From contig CBDATO010000003.1 in the NCBI GenBank assembly GCA_965199805.1, forward strand, positions 682,001 through 746,000: a stretch of DNA of 64,000 nucleotides, given 5' to 3'. The notes under the pieces were generated by a model that worked only from the letters and a program-made list of their open reading frames with translations, did not search any database and was not told the DNA's origin. Shown in pieces: positions 39,166-47,314 of the stretch (the stretch's first letter is position 1; each line of letters opens with the position of its first letter). Origin of the DNA: DATAZK01 sp965199805. Lineage in GTDB: Bacteria > Actinomycetota > Actinomycetes > Frankiales > Frankiaceae. Made by a program: the position numbers and the translations under genes.

Positions 39166-40484
39166 CAGGCGGGCTGCCCTTCGAGGGCGGGCCTGCCGTC
39201 GAGGACCGTCGGTCGGCCGCGCAAGAAGGTGGCGACGACGCTGACCGGGATCTCCCGGCCGGCGTACGGCGTGTTACGGCTGCGGGAGGCCAGCGCCCGG
39301 GGGTCGACGGTCCAGCTGGTCGCCGGGTCGACGAGCGTCAGGTTGGCCGGGGCACCGACGTCGAGCGGTCTGCCCTGGTCACGCAGCCGGCCGATCTCGG
39401 CGGGCGCGTACGCCATCCGCTGGGCGGCGAGCTCCCACGTGAAGCGCTCGCCGAGGGCCAGCATGACGACGCCGAGCGCCGTCTCCAGGCCGAGCATGCC
39501 GGGGCGGGCGGCGGCCCACTCGCACTCCTTGTCCTGCAGGGCGTGCGGCGCGTGGTCGGTGGCGACGGCGTCGATGGTGCCGTCGATCAGCGCCTCGCGC
39601 AGGGCGGTGACGTCGTCGGCCGTCCGCAGCGGCGGGTTGACCTTGTACACCGGGTCGTAGCCGCAGGCGAAGTCGTCGGTGAGCAGCAGGTGGTGCGGGG
39701 TGACCTCGGCCGTGACCCGCCAGCCCTTCGCCTTGGCCCAGCGCAGGATCTCGACCGAGCCGGCCGTCGACACGTGGCAGACGTGCAGCCGGCTGCCGAC
39801 ATGTCCGGTCAGCAGCACGTCACGGGCGATGATCGACTCCTCGGCGACGGCCGGCCAGCCGGTCAGCCCGAGCCGGGCGGAGATGACGCCCTCGTTGAGC
39901 TGCGCACCGACGGTGAGCCGCGGCTCCTCGGCGTGCTGCGCGACCACCCCGTCGAAGGCCTTCACGTATTCGAGGGCGCGCCGCATCAGCACCGGGTCGC
40001 TCACGCACATGCCGTCGTCGGAGAAGACGCGTACCCGCGCCGCGGAGTCGGCCATCGCGCCGAGCTCGGCGAGGTGCTCGCCCTTGAGGCCGGAGGTGAC
40101 CGCACCGACGGGCGCGACGTCGCACCAGCCGGCCTCGCGCCCGAGCCGCCAGACCTGCTCGACGACGCCGGCGGTGTCGGCGACCGGGTCGGTGTTGGCC
40201 ATCGCGTGCACCGCGGTGAACCCGCCGAGGGCGGCGGCCCGCGTACCCGATTCGACCGTCTCGGCGTCCTCGCGGCCCGGCTCGCGCAGGTGGGTGTGCA
40301 GGTCGACGAAGCCCGGAAGCGCCACCAGGCCGTCGGCGTCGATCACCCGGGCGCCGGCCGCCGAGAGGCCCGTGCCGATCTCGCGGATCCGGCCGTCGGC
40401 GAGCAGCAGATCCGTCCTGTCGCCTCCGACGAGCGACGCTCCGCGCACCAGCACTGCCTCGGACCCGGGCTCGGACACGCTCAT
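39165..40484 (-). CDS. pyrC: Dihydroorotase
   Basis: A zinc enzyme that cyclises carbamoyl aspartate. The 439 residues show DLHTHLREPG (metal His pair), AMANTDPVAD, HVCHVSTAGSVEILR, EVTPHHLLL and ATDHAPHALQDKECEW. These identify the class-I dihydroorotase or allantoinase-like fold; the pyr operon settles the assignment. The start overlaps the pyrB stop as ATGA. Confidence 0.96.
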   Translation of the reverse strand: MSVSEPGSEAVLVRGASLVGGDRTDLLLADGRIREIGTGLSAAGARVIDADGLVALPGFVDLHTHLREPGREDAETVESGTRAAALGGFTAVHAMANTDPVADTAGVVEQVWRLGREAGWCDVAPVGAVTSGLKGEHLAELGAMADSAARVRVFSDDGMCVSDPVLMRRALEYVKAFDGVVAQHAEEPRLTVGAQLNEGVISARLGLTGWPAVAEESIIARDVLLTGHVGSRLHVCHVSTAGSVEILRWAKAKGWRVTAEVTPHHLLLTDDFACGYDPVYKVNPPLRTADDVTALREALIDGTIDAVATDHAPHALQDKECEWAAARPGMLGLETALGVVMLALGERFTWELAAQRMAYAPAEIGRLRDQGRPLDVGAPANLTLVDPATSWTVDPRALASRSRNTPYAGREIPVSVVATFLRGRPTVLDGRPALEGQPA

Positions 40485-41461
40485 ACCTCCACCGCAGGGT
40501 TGGGAGACGACTGGGGGTTCAGGGACGTCTGGCTCGGCGGGCTGCCGTCGGCGGCGCCCCCCAGCAGCAGGTACAGGACGGCCATCCGCACGCTCACGCC
40601 GTTGGCCACCTGCTCGACGATGGTCGAGCGCAGGTCGTCGGCCACCTCGGAGGAGATCTCCATCCCGCGCACCATCGGGCCGGGGTGCATGACGATGGCG
40701 TGGTCCGGCAGGCAGCCCATCCGCGCGACGTCGAGGCCGAAGCGGCGGCTGTACTCCCGCTCGGTCGGGAAGTACGACGCGCTCATCCGCTCGCGCTGCA
40801 CCCGCAGCATCATCACGACGTCACTCTTGGGCAGCGCCGAGTCGAGGTCGTACGAGACCTCCGCCGGCCACGCCTCGACCCCGACCGGGAAGAGCGTCGG
40901 CGGGGCGACGAGCGTGACGTGGGCGCCGAGCGTCGACAGCAGCAGCACGTTGGAGCGGGCGACCCGGCTGTGCAGAACGTCGCCGACGATGGTGACGTTG
41001 AGCCCCTCGAGGCGGCCGAGCCGGCGGCGCATGGTGAACGCGTCGAGCAGCGCCTGGGTGGGGTGCTCGTGGGTGCCGTCACCGGCGTTGATGACGCTGC
41101 CCCGGATCCACCCGGCCAGCCGGTGCGGGGCACCGGAGGCGCCGTGCCGGCAGATGACGCCGTCGGCGCCCATGGCCTCGAGGGTGAGCGCGGTGTCCTT
41201 GAGGCTCTCGCCCTTGGAGACGCTCGAGCCCTTGGCGGCGAAGTTGATCACGTCGGCGGACAGCCGCTTGGCGGCCACCTCGAAGCTGGTACGCGTGCGG
41301 GTCGAGTCCTCGAAGAAGAGGTTGACGACCGTACGGCCGCGCAGCGTCGGCAGCTTCTTCACGGTGCGGTCACCGAGGCGGGCGAGCTCCTCGGCGGTGT
41401 CGAGGATGAGGACCGCTTCGTCGCGGGTGAGGTCGCCGGCCGACAGCAGGTGACGGTCCAT
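40481..41461 (-). CDS. pyrB: Aspartate carbamoyltransferase catalytic chain
   Basis: It makes carbamoyl aspartate. The 326 residues contain STRTRTSFEVAAKRL, HPTQALLDAFT and RVQRERM. No regulatory pyrI is present, so control is expected mainly through PyrR. The ATG is one base after the pyrR stop. Confidence 0.97.
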   Translation of the reverse strand: MDRHLLSAGDLTRDEAVLILDTAEELARLGDRTVKKLPTLRGRTVVNLFFEDSTRTRTSFEVAAKRLSADVINFAAKGSSVSKGESLKDTALTLEAMGADGVICRHGASGAPHRLAGWIRGSVINAGDGTHEHPTQALLDAFTMRRRLGRLEGLNVTIVGDVLHSRVARSNVLLLSTLGAHVTLVAPPTLFPVGVEAWPAEVSYDLDSALPKSDVVMMLRVQRERMSASYFPTEREYSRRFGLDVARMGCLPDHAIVMHPGPMVRGMEISSEVADDLRSTIVEQVANGVSVRMAVLYLLLGGAADGSPPSQTSLNPQSSPNPAVEV

Positions 41462-41462
41462 G

Positions 41463-42116
41463 TCAGGCCTCGCCCGGGTCGTCGGCGGCGTCGGGCGCGC
41501 TCACGGGTTCGACCGCTTCCGTGCCCGGCAGGATCAGGACGCCGTTGCGTCCGTCGACCTCCTCGAGCAGCACCCGGACGCTCTGGCCGTGGCTGGTCGG
41601 CAGGTTCTTGCCGACGTAATCGGCCCGGATCGGCAGCTCGCGGTGGCCCCGGTCGACGAGGACGGCGAGCTGGACGGCGCGCGGCCGGCCGAGGTCGGAG
41701 AGCGCGTCGAGTGCGGCCCGCACGGTGCGCCCGGAGTAGAGGACGTCGTCGACCAGCACGACGAGCCGGCCGTCGACGCTGCACGGCAGGTCGGTGCGCC
41801 CCAGCGGACGGACCTTGCCGAGGCGCAGGTCGTCGCGGTACATGGTGGTGTCGAGCGATCCGACCGGGACGTTCAGGCCCTCGAAGTCGGCGAGCTTGGC
41901 GGCGATCCGGTGGGCGAGCGCGACCCCGCGGGTCGGGATGCCGAGCAGCAGGAGGTCACGTCCGCCGGACGTGTGCTCGAGCATCTGGTGGGTGATGCGC
42001 GCGAGAGTGCGACTGACATCGGCCTCGGAGAGCACCTCGACGCCGGCGTCGGCGGAGGTGGCGCCGGCAACAGGGTCACCGGCAGGGACATCGCGAGCAG
42101 CGGCAGGGGCCGTCAT
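41463..42116 (-). CDS. pyrR: PyrR, UMP-responsive RNA-binding regulator / uracil phosphoribosyltransferase
   Basis: PyrR binds the leader of its own mRNA when UMP or UTP is high and represses the pyr operon; it has weak uracil phosphoribosyltransferase activity. The 217 residues include SRTLARITHQMLEH, IPTRGVALAHRIA, the PRPP loop VVLVDDVLYSGRTVRAALDAL and RADYVGKNLPTS. The N-terminal 30 and C-terminal 20 residues are Ala/Asp-rich extensions. It leads the nine-gene pyrR-to-pyrF operon, with a PyrR-site hairpin just upstream. Confidence 0.95.
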   Translation of the reverse strand: MTAPAAARDVPAGDPVAGATSADAGVEVLSEADVSRTLARITHQMLEHTSGGRDLLLLGIPTRGVALAHRIAAKLADFEGLNVPVGSLDTTMYRDDLRLGKVRPLGRTDLPCSVDGRLVVLVDDVLYSGRTVRAALDALSDLGRPRAVQLAVLVDRGHRELPIRADYVGKNLPTSHGQSVRVLLEEVDGRNGVLILPGTEAVEPVSAPDAADDPGEA

Positions 42117-42143
42117 GACGGCATCAGGCTCTCGCCCTCCTTC

Positions 42144-42161
42144 CCCGCCTCACTGGACGGG
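42144..42161 (-). promoter_or_regulatory. PyrR-binding hairpin in the pyrR leader RNA
   Basis: The RNA reads CCCGUC-CAGUGA-GGCGGG, a six-base-pair stem (one G-U pair) with the CNGNGA-type loop typical of PyrR sites. GGGGAAGGAGGG follows directly, so PyrR binding could hide the ribosome-binding region. This is the translational mode described for actinobacterial PyrR. Confidence 0.75.
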
Positions 42162-42334
42162 TCGTTAAAGGTGGACGGGCCCGACGCTACCAGTCGGCGC
42201 CTGTCCCTCCGGGCTGTGACGCGGCCCCGCGCGACGCCCCAGGAATGTCACGGAAAGTGGTGCAAGTTCAAGATCCCGATGCCAGGATCGGACTCCTTGC
42301 GTGATGGAGAGCCCGAAGCGCTTTCGGAGCTTGC

Positions 42335-42368
42335 TTGATCGCAGCACCAAAGCGTTACACTCTGTCAC
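42335..42368 (+). promoter_or_regulatory. Probable bldD promoter with overlapping BldD box
   Basis: TTGATC (42335-42340) and TACACT (42356-42361), 15 bp apart, are a possible -35/-10 pair. GTTACACTCTGTCAC (42354-42368) fits the BldD operator consensus NTNACNCNGNGTNAN at every fixed position but one and overlaps the -10. This predicts BldD autorepression, which is established in Streptomyces. The 349-bp divergent pyrR-bldD region holds this and the PyrR element. Confidence 0.55.
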
Positions 42369-42465
42369 TGCATCACTGTCGGTGGATTCCTGCGTTACGG
42401 GTATTCCACCGATGTTCCGTAGCCTCACCCCATCGCTCAGCCACCCCGTTCGAACGGAGTACTGC

Positions 42466-42957
42466 ATGTCCGACTACGCCAAGGCGCTGGGGTCCCGGCT
42501 GCGGGCGATCCGCACCCAGCAGGGCCTGTCGCTGCACGGCGTCGAGGAGAAGTCGGAAGGCCGCTGGAAGGCGGTCGTCGTGGGCTCGTACGAGCGCGGT
42601 GACCGTGCCGTCACCGTGCAGCGGCTCTCCGAACTCGCCGAGTTCTACGGCGTGCCGGTCAACGAGCTGCTGCCCGAGCGCGAGGCGATCATCGCCCTCG
42701 AGCAGTCCCCGCGCATCATCCTCGACCTCGAGAAGCTGCAGGCCGTCCCGCGTGACCAGGGCGCACCCCTGCTCCGCTACGCGGCGACCATCCAGAGCCA
42801 GCGCGGCGACTACAACGGCCGCGTGCTCTCGATCCGCCACGAGGACCTGCGCTCGCTCGCCGTCATCTACGACGAGAACCCCACGACGCTCACCGAGCAG
42901 CTCATCAGCTGGGGCGTGCTGTCGCCCGAGGCCCGGCGCGCCGTCGAGGCCGTCTGA
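42466..42957 (+). CDS. bldD: BldD, c-di-GMP-dependent developmental repressor
   Basis: A 163-residue transcription factor. The N-terminal helix-turn-helix (YAKALGSRLRAIRTQQGLSL, then VVVGSYERGDRAVTVQRLSE) binds DNA. The C-terminal domain carries the c-di-GMP signature RGD-X8-RxxD intact: R113, G114, D115 and R124-H125-E126-D127. The ATG at 42466 has CGGAGT upstream and removes a spurious N-terminal extension. In Streptomyces, tetrameric c-di-GMP bound to BldD represses sporulation genes. The intact motif suggests the same control here. Confidence 0.97.
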   Translation: MSDYAKALGSRLRAIRTQQGLSLHGVEEKSEGRWKAVVVGSYERGDRAVTVQRLSELAEFYGVPVNELLPEREAIIALEQSPRIILDLEKLQAVPRDQGAPLLRYAATIQSQRGDYNGRVLSIRHEDLRSLAVIYDENPTTLTEQLISWGVLSPEARRAVEAV

Positions 42958-42961
42958 TCCT

Positions 42962-42988
42962 CACGCTCCCGGCCATGCCGGGAGCGTG
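42962..42988. terminator. Perfect 12-bp hairpin after bldD
   Basis: CACGCTCCCGGC-CAT-GCCGGGAGCGTG, starting 5 nt after the bldD stop. It is the first of two tandem hairpins between convergent bldD and nusB. Confidence 0.8.
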
Positions 42989-42990
42989 GA

Positions 42991-43022
42991 TGTGGCCCCT
43001 GATCCGCGGATCAGGGGCCACA
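42991..43022. terminator. 32-bp perfect palindrome, bidirectional terminator
   Basis: TGTGGCCCCTGATCCG and its exact complement (16+16 bp) lie two bases after the first hairpin and 13 nt from the nusB stop. TTTG follows on the plus strand. It probably terminates both bldD and nusB transcripts. Confidence 0.85.
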
Positions 43023-43035
43023 TTTGCGTCTGCCG

Positions 43036-43476
43036 TCAGCCCTGGTCGGCGGTCCGCTCCAGCGTCACCCGGGAGAGCACGCCGTTCACGAACGCGGCCG
43101 ACTCCTCGGTTGACAGCCGCCCGGCCAGGTCGACGGCTTCGCTGACGGCGACACCCGACGGCACGTCGGGGCAGTGCAGCAGCTCGTACGCACCGAGGCG
43201 CAGCACGTTGCGATCGACCGCGGGCATCCGCTCCAGCGTCCAGCTCTCCGAGAGCCGGGCCAGCAGCCGGTCGAGCTCCGGCAGATGCGCGGCGACGCCC
43301 TCCACCAGCGAGACCGCGTACTCCGGCACCGGCGGGTCGGACTGCTGCTGACGGATCTGCAGCGTGCTGACGGCGTCGAGGCTCATGAGGTCGGCCTCGT
43401 ACAGGATGTCGAGGGCCCGCTTGCGCGCCTTGCTCCGGGCCGAGTACGACCCGGTCTCGCGTTCGGCGCGCGGCAC
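43036..43476 (-). CDS. nusB: Transcription antitermination factor NusB
   Basis: It acts with NusE in rRNA antitermination. The 146 residues have ARSKARKRALDILYEADLM, MPAVDRNVLRLGAYELL and AVSEAVDLAGRLSTEESAAF, all characteristic. The GTG start is at 43474-43476. It lies 14 nt downstream of efp. Confidence 0.95.
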   Translation of the reverse strand: MPRAERETGSYSARSKARKRALDILYEADLMSLDAVSTLQIRQQQSDPPVPEYAVSLVEGVAAHLPELDRLLARLSESWTLERMPAVDRNVLRLGAYELLHCPDVPSGVAVSEAVDLAGRLSTEESAAFVNGVLSRVTLERTADQG

Positions 43477-43490
43477 CGAGCCGGCGGGTG

Positions 43491-44051
43491 TCAGTTCGAA
43501 CGCCCGAGGTAGCGCCCGTCGCGCGTGTCGACCTTGATCTTCTCGCCCTGGGTCACGAAGAGCGGCACCTGCACGCTGGCGCCGGTCTCGAGCGTGGCCG
43601 GCTTGGTGCCGCCGCTCGAGCGGTCGCCCTGCAGGCCCGGCTCGGTGTAGCTGATCGTCAGCTCGACCGAGGCGGGGAGCTCGACGTAGAGCGGCGACTC
43701 GTCGTGGGTGGCGACGGTGGCGTTGGTGTTCTCCAGCATGTAGTCGGCGGCGGAGCCGACCACCTCGGCGGGAACCGGCAGCTGGTCGTAGGACACGATG
43801 TCCATGAAGATGAAGTCGTCGCCCTCGCGGTAGAGGTAGGTCATCTCCCGCCGGTCGACGGTGGCGATCTCGACCTTCACACCGGCGTTGAACGTGCGGT
43901 CGACGACCTTGCCGGTGGTGACGTTCTTCAGGGTGGTGCGCACGAACGCCCCGCCCTTGCCGGGCTTGACGTGCTGGAACTCGACGACGCTCCAGAGCCC
44001 GCCGTCCAGGTCGAGCGTCATGCCGTTCTTGAGGTCGTTGGTCGAGGGCAC
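43491..44051 (-). CDS. efp: Elongation factor P
   Basis: It relieves ribosome stalling at polyproline. The three-barrel, 186-residue protein carries the tip loop HVKPGKGGAF with K32 at the position modified in many species, and a C-terminal SGGTKPATLETGASVQVPLF. Proline-rich proteins in this window, such as the PilT N-terminus and the kinase linker, would be EF-P clients. GTG start with AAAGGA six bases upstream. Confidence 0.97.
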   Translation of the reverse strand: MPSTNDLKNGMTLDLDGGLWSVVEFQHVKPGKGGAFVRTTLKNVTTGKVVDRTFNAGVKVEIATVDRREMTYLYREGDDFIFMDIVSYDQLPVPAEVVGSAADYMLENTNATVATHDESPLYVELPASVELTISYTEPGLQGDRSSGGTKPATLETGASVQVPLFVTQGEKIKVDTRDGRYLGRSN

Positions 44052-44312
44052 GGGAAATCCTTTGACAGCCAGAGACGGGAGCCGGGCCGGCCGCGTGTGA
44101 CTACCTCCGAGCGGGGGCAGATGGGCCGGCCCCGAAAAGCCGGTCCCACTCTACGTGGGGGCCCGCTGCCGCCGGCATCCAGGTGGTCGGCGGCGGGGGC
44201 CGGACGCCGGCCCCATGACCCATTCGCAGTAAGGCGGACAGGGCCGGCCACGGGCAACGGTGCACCCGACTGGCGCCTCCAGCTGTCCCGGCAAACGCTC
44301 GATGCCGTAGAG
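44052..44312. other. Divergent region between efp and the GGDEF-EAL gene
   Basis: A 261-bp GC-rich stretch without a credible start codon or gene. It should contain the efp promoter (minus) and that of the c-di-GMP enzyme (plus). No BldD box or clear promoter hexamers were found by eye. Confidence 0.5.
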
Positions 44313-46406
44313 GTGCGCATCGACGACTCCGCCACGGCAACGCTGGTGGACCTGCCCAGCACCGATGCGGACTTCAGCCTGCTGGTCCGGCCGGACGGCA
44401 CCGTCGTCGGCGCCAGTCGCACGGTGACGGACGTACTGGGCTGGGATCTCGGGCCACGCCGGCTGTGGTCGGAGATCGTCGCCGAGGCCGACCGGTTCGC
44501 CGTCGAGGCGCTGCTCCGGCAGACCGTCGGCGGGGGCAGTGCACGGATGACGCTGCAGCTCCCGACGTCCCGGGGCGCGATCTGGGTCGACGCCGCCGCG
44601 AAGCTCGTCGACGCCGAGGCCGCGCACATCCTCATCACGGCCCGCGACGTCAGCCACGACTGGGAGGCGACGACCCAGCTCGCCGCTGCCGAGCTGCAGT
44701 GGCGGGTCGCCTTCGAGCACTCCCCCATCGGCGGCGCGCTGCTCGACCGCAGCGGGAGCATCCTCGTCGTCAACGAGGCACTGCTCGAGATGACCGGCTG
44801 GCAGGCACACCAGCTGACCCGCATGCGGGTGCACGACATCGTCGGTCCGGACGGGTCGTCGAGCTGGCTGGACTGGTGGGATGCCCTGCTGCGCACCGGC
44901 GAGGCGCAGACCGACCGGGCGCTGCACTCCGCCTCGGGTGACCGCCTGTACGGACGCATCACCGCAGCCACCCTCAGCGCAGCGACGCTCACGTCGCCCG
45001 GCTGGGACACCCGGGTCGTGCTGCAGGTCGAGGACATCACCAGCCGCCGCGAGGCCGAGCTGGAACTCGCCAACCGCGCCCTCAACGACGCGCTCACCGG
45101 AGCGCCGAACCGCTTCCTGACCCGGCAGTGGCTGGTCAGCGCGCTGGAGGAGAACCCCGGCCGCGGAGTCGGGGTGCTCTACTGCGACCTCGACCGCTTC
45201 AAGATCATCAACGACAGCCTCGGGCACGGCGCGGGCGACGCCCTGCTGGTGCAGGTCGTCGACCGGCTGCGTGACGTGCTCCGGCCGGAGGATCTGCTCG
45301 GCCGGGTCGGCGGTGACGAGTTCGTCGCCGTCCTCGAGGACGTGAGCACACCGGCCGAGCTGGCCGAGATCGCCCAGCGCCTCTCGCAGGCACTCGTCCA
45401 GCCGTTCGACCTCGAGGGCCACCTGCACGCCGTCAGCCTCAGCCTCGGCGGCACGATCGGCGACGACTCCGACACGGCCGACGAGGTCCTCATGCGCGCC
45501 GACATGGCACTGCTGCGCGCGAAGCGTCTGGGCCGTTCGCGTTACGTCGCCTTCGATCCGGCGGAGGACCACGTCGCGACCAAGGCCGACCTGCGCCTGG
45601 AGCAACAGCTGCGGCTGTCCTTGGACGCCGGTGAGATCCGCGCCTTCTACCAGCCGATCGTCAGCCTCGGTGACACGCTGACCGTGGGCCACGAGGCACT
45701 CATGCGCTGGCAGCACCCCGAGCACGGGCTGCTCCCCCCGGCCCGGTTCCTCGAGCTGGCCGAGACGAGCGGGCTCATCCGCCCGCTGGGCTGGTGGATG
45801 CTCGACCAGGCGTGCGCCGACGCGATCACCGCCCCGGGTCTCGGCTGGATCGCGGTCAACGCCTCCGCCGTGCAGCTGAGCGGGCCGGGAGTGGCCGCCG
45901 CCGTCCACCGGGCGCTCGAGACATCGGGGCTGGACCCCATGCGGCTGCACCTGGAGATCACCGAGACGGCTCTGCTGCGGGCCACCGAGACGCTGGGTCA
46001 GGAGCTGCACGAGCTGCGCGCGTCAGGCGTCAAGATCGCCCTCGACGACTTCGGCACCGGTTACTCGTCGCTCAGCCTGCTGCGCCGCTTCCCGGTCGAC
46101 ATCCTCAAGATCGACCGGTCGTTCGTTCATCCGCTGCTGGCCGACCGCGGCGCGTTCGCGATCGTCAAGGCGATGCTCGCCATGTGCGCCGACATGGGCA
46201 TCACCACGGTCGCCGAAGGCATCGAGACCGAGCAGCAACGCGACGCCCTGTACGCCCTCGGCTGCACGCACGGTCAGGGTTACCTCTTCGGGCACGCCGC
46301 GCCCACCGTCGCCGGCGTCTGCCCGACCACCGTCCGGCCGACCGTGGCGCGGCCGCGGACGTCGTTCCCCACCCCGCTCCCCGTTCGGAAGGCAGCGCTG
46401 TCATGA
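44313..46406 (+). CDS. PAS-PAS-GGDEF-EAL c-di-GMP synthase/phosphodiesterase
   Basis: A 697-residue cytoplasmic protein from GTG 44313. It has a PAS-like domain (about 15-130), a second PAS domain (WRVAFEHSPIGGALLDRSG), then GGDEF at 333-337 with the inhibitory I-site RPED exactly five residues before it. The EAL domain begins with EAL at 461-463 and keeps EALMRW, EITETALL, DDFGTGYSSL, KIDRSFV and AEGIE. Both activities are therefore predicted to be possible, balanced by the PAS signals. No membrane segment is visible. The start is uncertain because the open frame extends upstream without ATG/GTG. Its stop overlaps the next gene as ATGA. Confidence 0.93.
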   Translation: MRIDDSATATLVDLPSTDADFSLLVRPDGTVVGASRTVTDVLGWDLGPRRLWSEIVAEADRFAVEALLRQTVGGGSARMTLQLPTSRGAIWVDAAAKLVDAEAAHILITARDVSHDWEATTQLAAAELQWRVAFEHSPIGGALLDRSGSILVVNEALLEMTGWQAHQLTRMRVHDIVGPDGSSSWLDWWDALLRTGEAQTDRALHSASGDRLYGRITAATLSAATLTSPGWDTRVVLQVEDITSRREAELELANRALNDALTGAPNRFLTRQWLVSALEENPGRGVGVLYCDLDRFKIINDSLGHGAGDALLVQVVDRLRDVLRPEDLLGRVGGDEFVAVLEDVSTPAELAEIAQRLSQALVQPFDLEGHLHAVSLSLGGTIGDDSDTADEVLMRADMALLRAKRLGRSRYVAFDPAEDHVATKADLRLEQQLRLSLDAGEIRAFYQPIVSLGDTLTVGHEALMRWQHPEHGLLPPARFLELAETSGLIRPLGWWMLDQACADAITAPGLGWIAVNASAVQLSGPGVAAAVHRALETSGLDPMRLHLEITETALLRATETLGQELHELRASGVKIALDDFGTGYSSLSLLRRFPVDILKIDRSFVHPLLADRGAFAIVKAMLAMCADMGITTVAEGIETEQQRDALYALGCTHGQGYLFGHAAPTVAGVCPTTVRPTVARPRTSFPTPLPVRKAALS

Positions 46407-46870
46407 ACCGCCACCTCAACGTCGACAGTCTGGCCGCTCACGAGGTCATCCGGCCCGCGGCCATCCTGTCCGAGACCAACGCGAAGCTCATCCTGCAGGG
46501 CCTCAGCGGCAACGACGTGCAGCGTGGAGGTCTGTGGTGGACGCGGGTGGGCAGCTGGCGTCGGTACGCGACCCCGTGGGCCCCCGGCTCCCGCGAGCCC
46601 GGTGCGGCGTTGCACCTCGGGACCATCAGCTGCGTCTACGACAGCCCGACCCGGTACTGCGTCACCGTCTTCCGGGTCTCGATGACCGCGGCCGGGCTGG
46701 CCCAGGGCTGGACCACCACCAGCCTGTGCGACGAGGCGTTCGCCCATGCCGGCATCACCCTCGCCGAGTGTCCCCGCGCCACCCTCGCCCCGCCGCCGCG
46801 GCCGTTCACCATGCTGGCGCGCGACACCGACGTCAGGGTGCCGGACCTGACCGCGAACGACCCGCGATGA
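46403..46870 (+). CDS. Unknown 155-residue protein coupled to the c-di-GMP enzyme
   Basis: I do not recognise this protein. It begins MNRHLNVDSLAAHEVIRPAA and contains a Trp/Arg-rich stretch (GGLWWTRVGSWRRYATPW), LGTISCVYDSPTRYCVTVFR and a Pro-rich C-terminal region. No signal peptide or membrane helix is visible. The ATG overlaps the GGDEF-EAL stop as ATGA, and GGAAGG lies 10 nt upstream, so the two are made together. A role as a partner or effector of the c-di-GMP protein is only inference. It converges on aroQ, leaving 12 nt. Confidence 0.75.
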   Translation: MNRHLNVDSLAAHEVIRPAAILSETNAKLILQGLSGNDVQRGGLWWTRVGSWRRYATPWAPGSREPGAALHLGTISCVYDSPTRYCVTVFRVSMTAAGLAQGWTTTSLCDEAFAHAGITLAECPRATLAPPPRPFTMLARDTDVRVPDLTANDPR

Positions 46871-46882
46871 CCGGGTCGGCGG

Positions 46883-47314
46883 TCAGCGGGAGCGTGCGGC
46901 GATCGCGTGCAGGGCGAGCAGGTAGGAGTCGGCGCCGAGGCCGGTGATCGTGCCGGTCACCACCGCCGACAGCACCGAGTGGTGCCGGAACTCCTCACGG
47001 GCCGCCACCTGCGACATGTGCACCTCGATGAGCGGCGCCGGGTGGCCGACGCAGGCGTCGCGCAGCGCATAGGAGTAGTGCGTCCAGGCGCCGGCGTTCA
47101 GCACGACCGGCAGCTCGGCGTCGGTGGCCTCGTGCATCCAGCGGATCAGCTCCGCCTCGTCGGCGGTCTGGCGCATGTCGATCTCGAGCCCCAGCCCCTC
47201 CGCGGTCTCGCGGCAGGCGTCCACCAGGTCGGCGTACGTGGCGGACCCGTAGACCGCCGGCTCACGCTTGCCGAGCCGGTCGAGGTTCGGTCCGGACAGG
47301 ACCAGCACCTTCAC
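46883..47314 (-). CDS. aroQ: Type II 3-dehydroquinate dehydratase
   Basis: The third shikimate-pathway step, dodecameric in the family. GTG 47312-47314 (GTGA with aroB) gives 143 residues. Visible are LSGPNLDRLGKREPAVYGS with the catalytic Tyr, NAGAWTHYSYALRDA and EVHMSQVAAREEFRHHSVLS with the catalytic His. A much longer frame upstream is only an aroB shadow. Confidence 0.96.
   Translation of the reverse strand: MKVLVLSGPNLDRLGKREPAVYGSATYADLVDACRETAEGLGLEIDMRQTADEAELIRWMHEATDAELPVVLNAGAWTHYSYALRDACVGHPAPLIEVHMSQVAAREEFRHHSVLSAVVTGTITGLGADSYLLALHAIAARSR

Noticed and set aside
44151..46010. Minus-strand open frame of 619 codons
   Set aside because: It is the antisense shadow of the GGDEF-EAL gene, whose motifs are intact in the plus frame.
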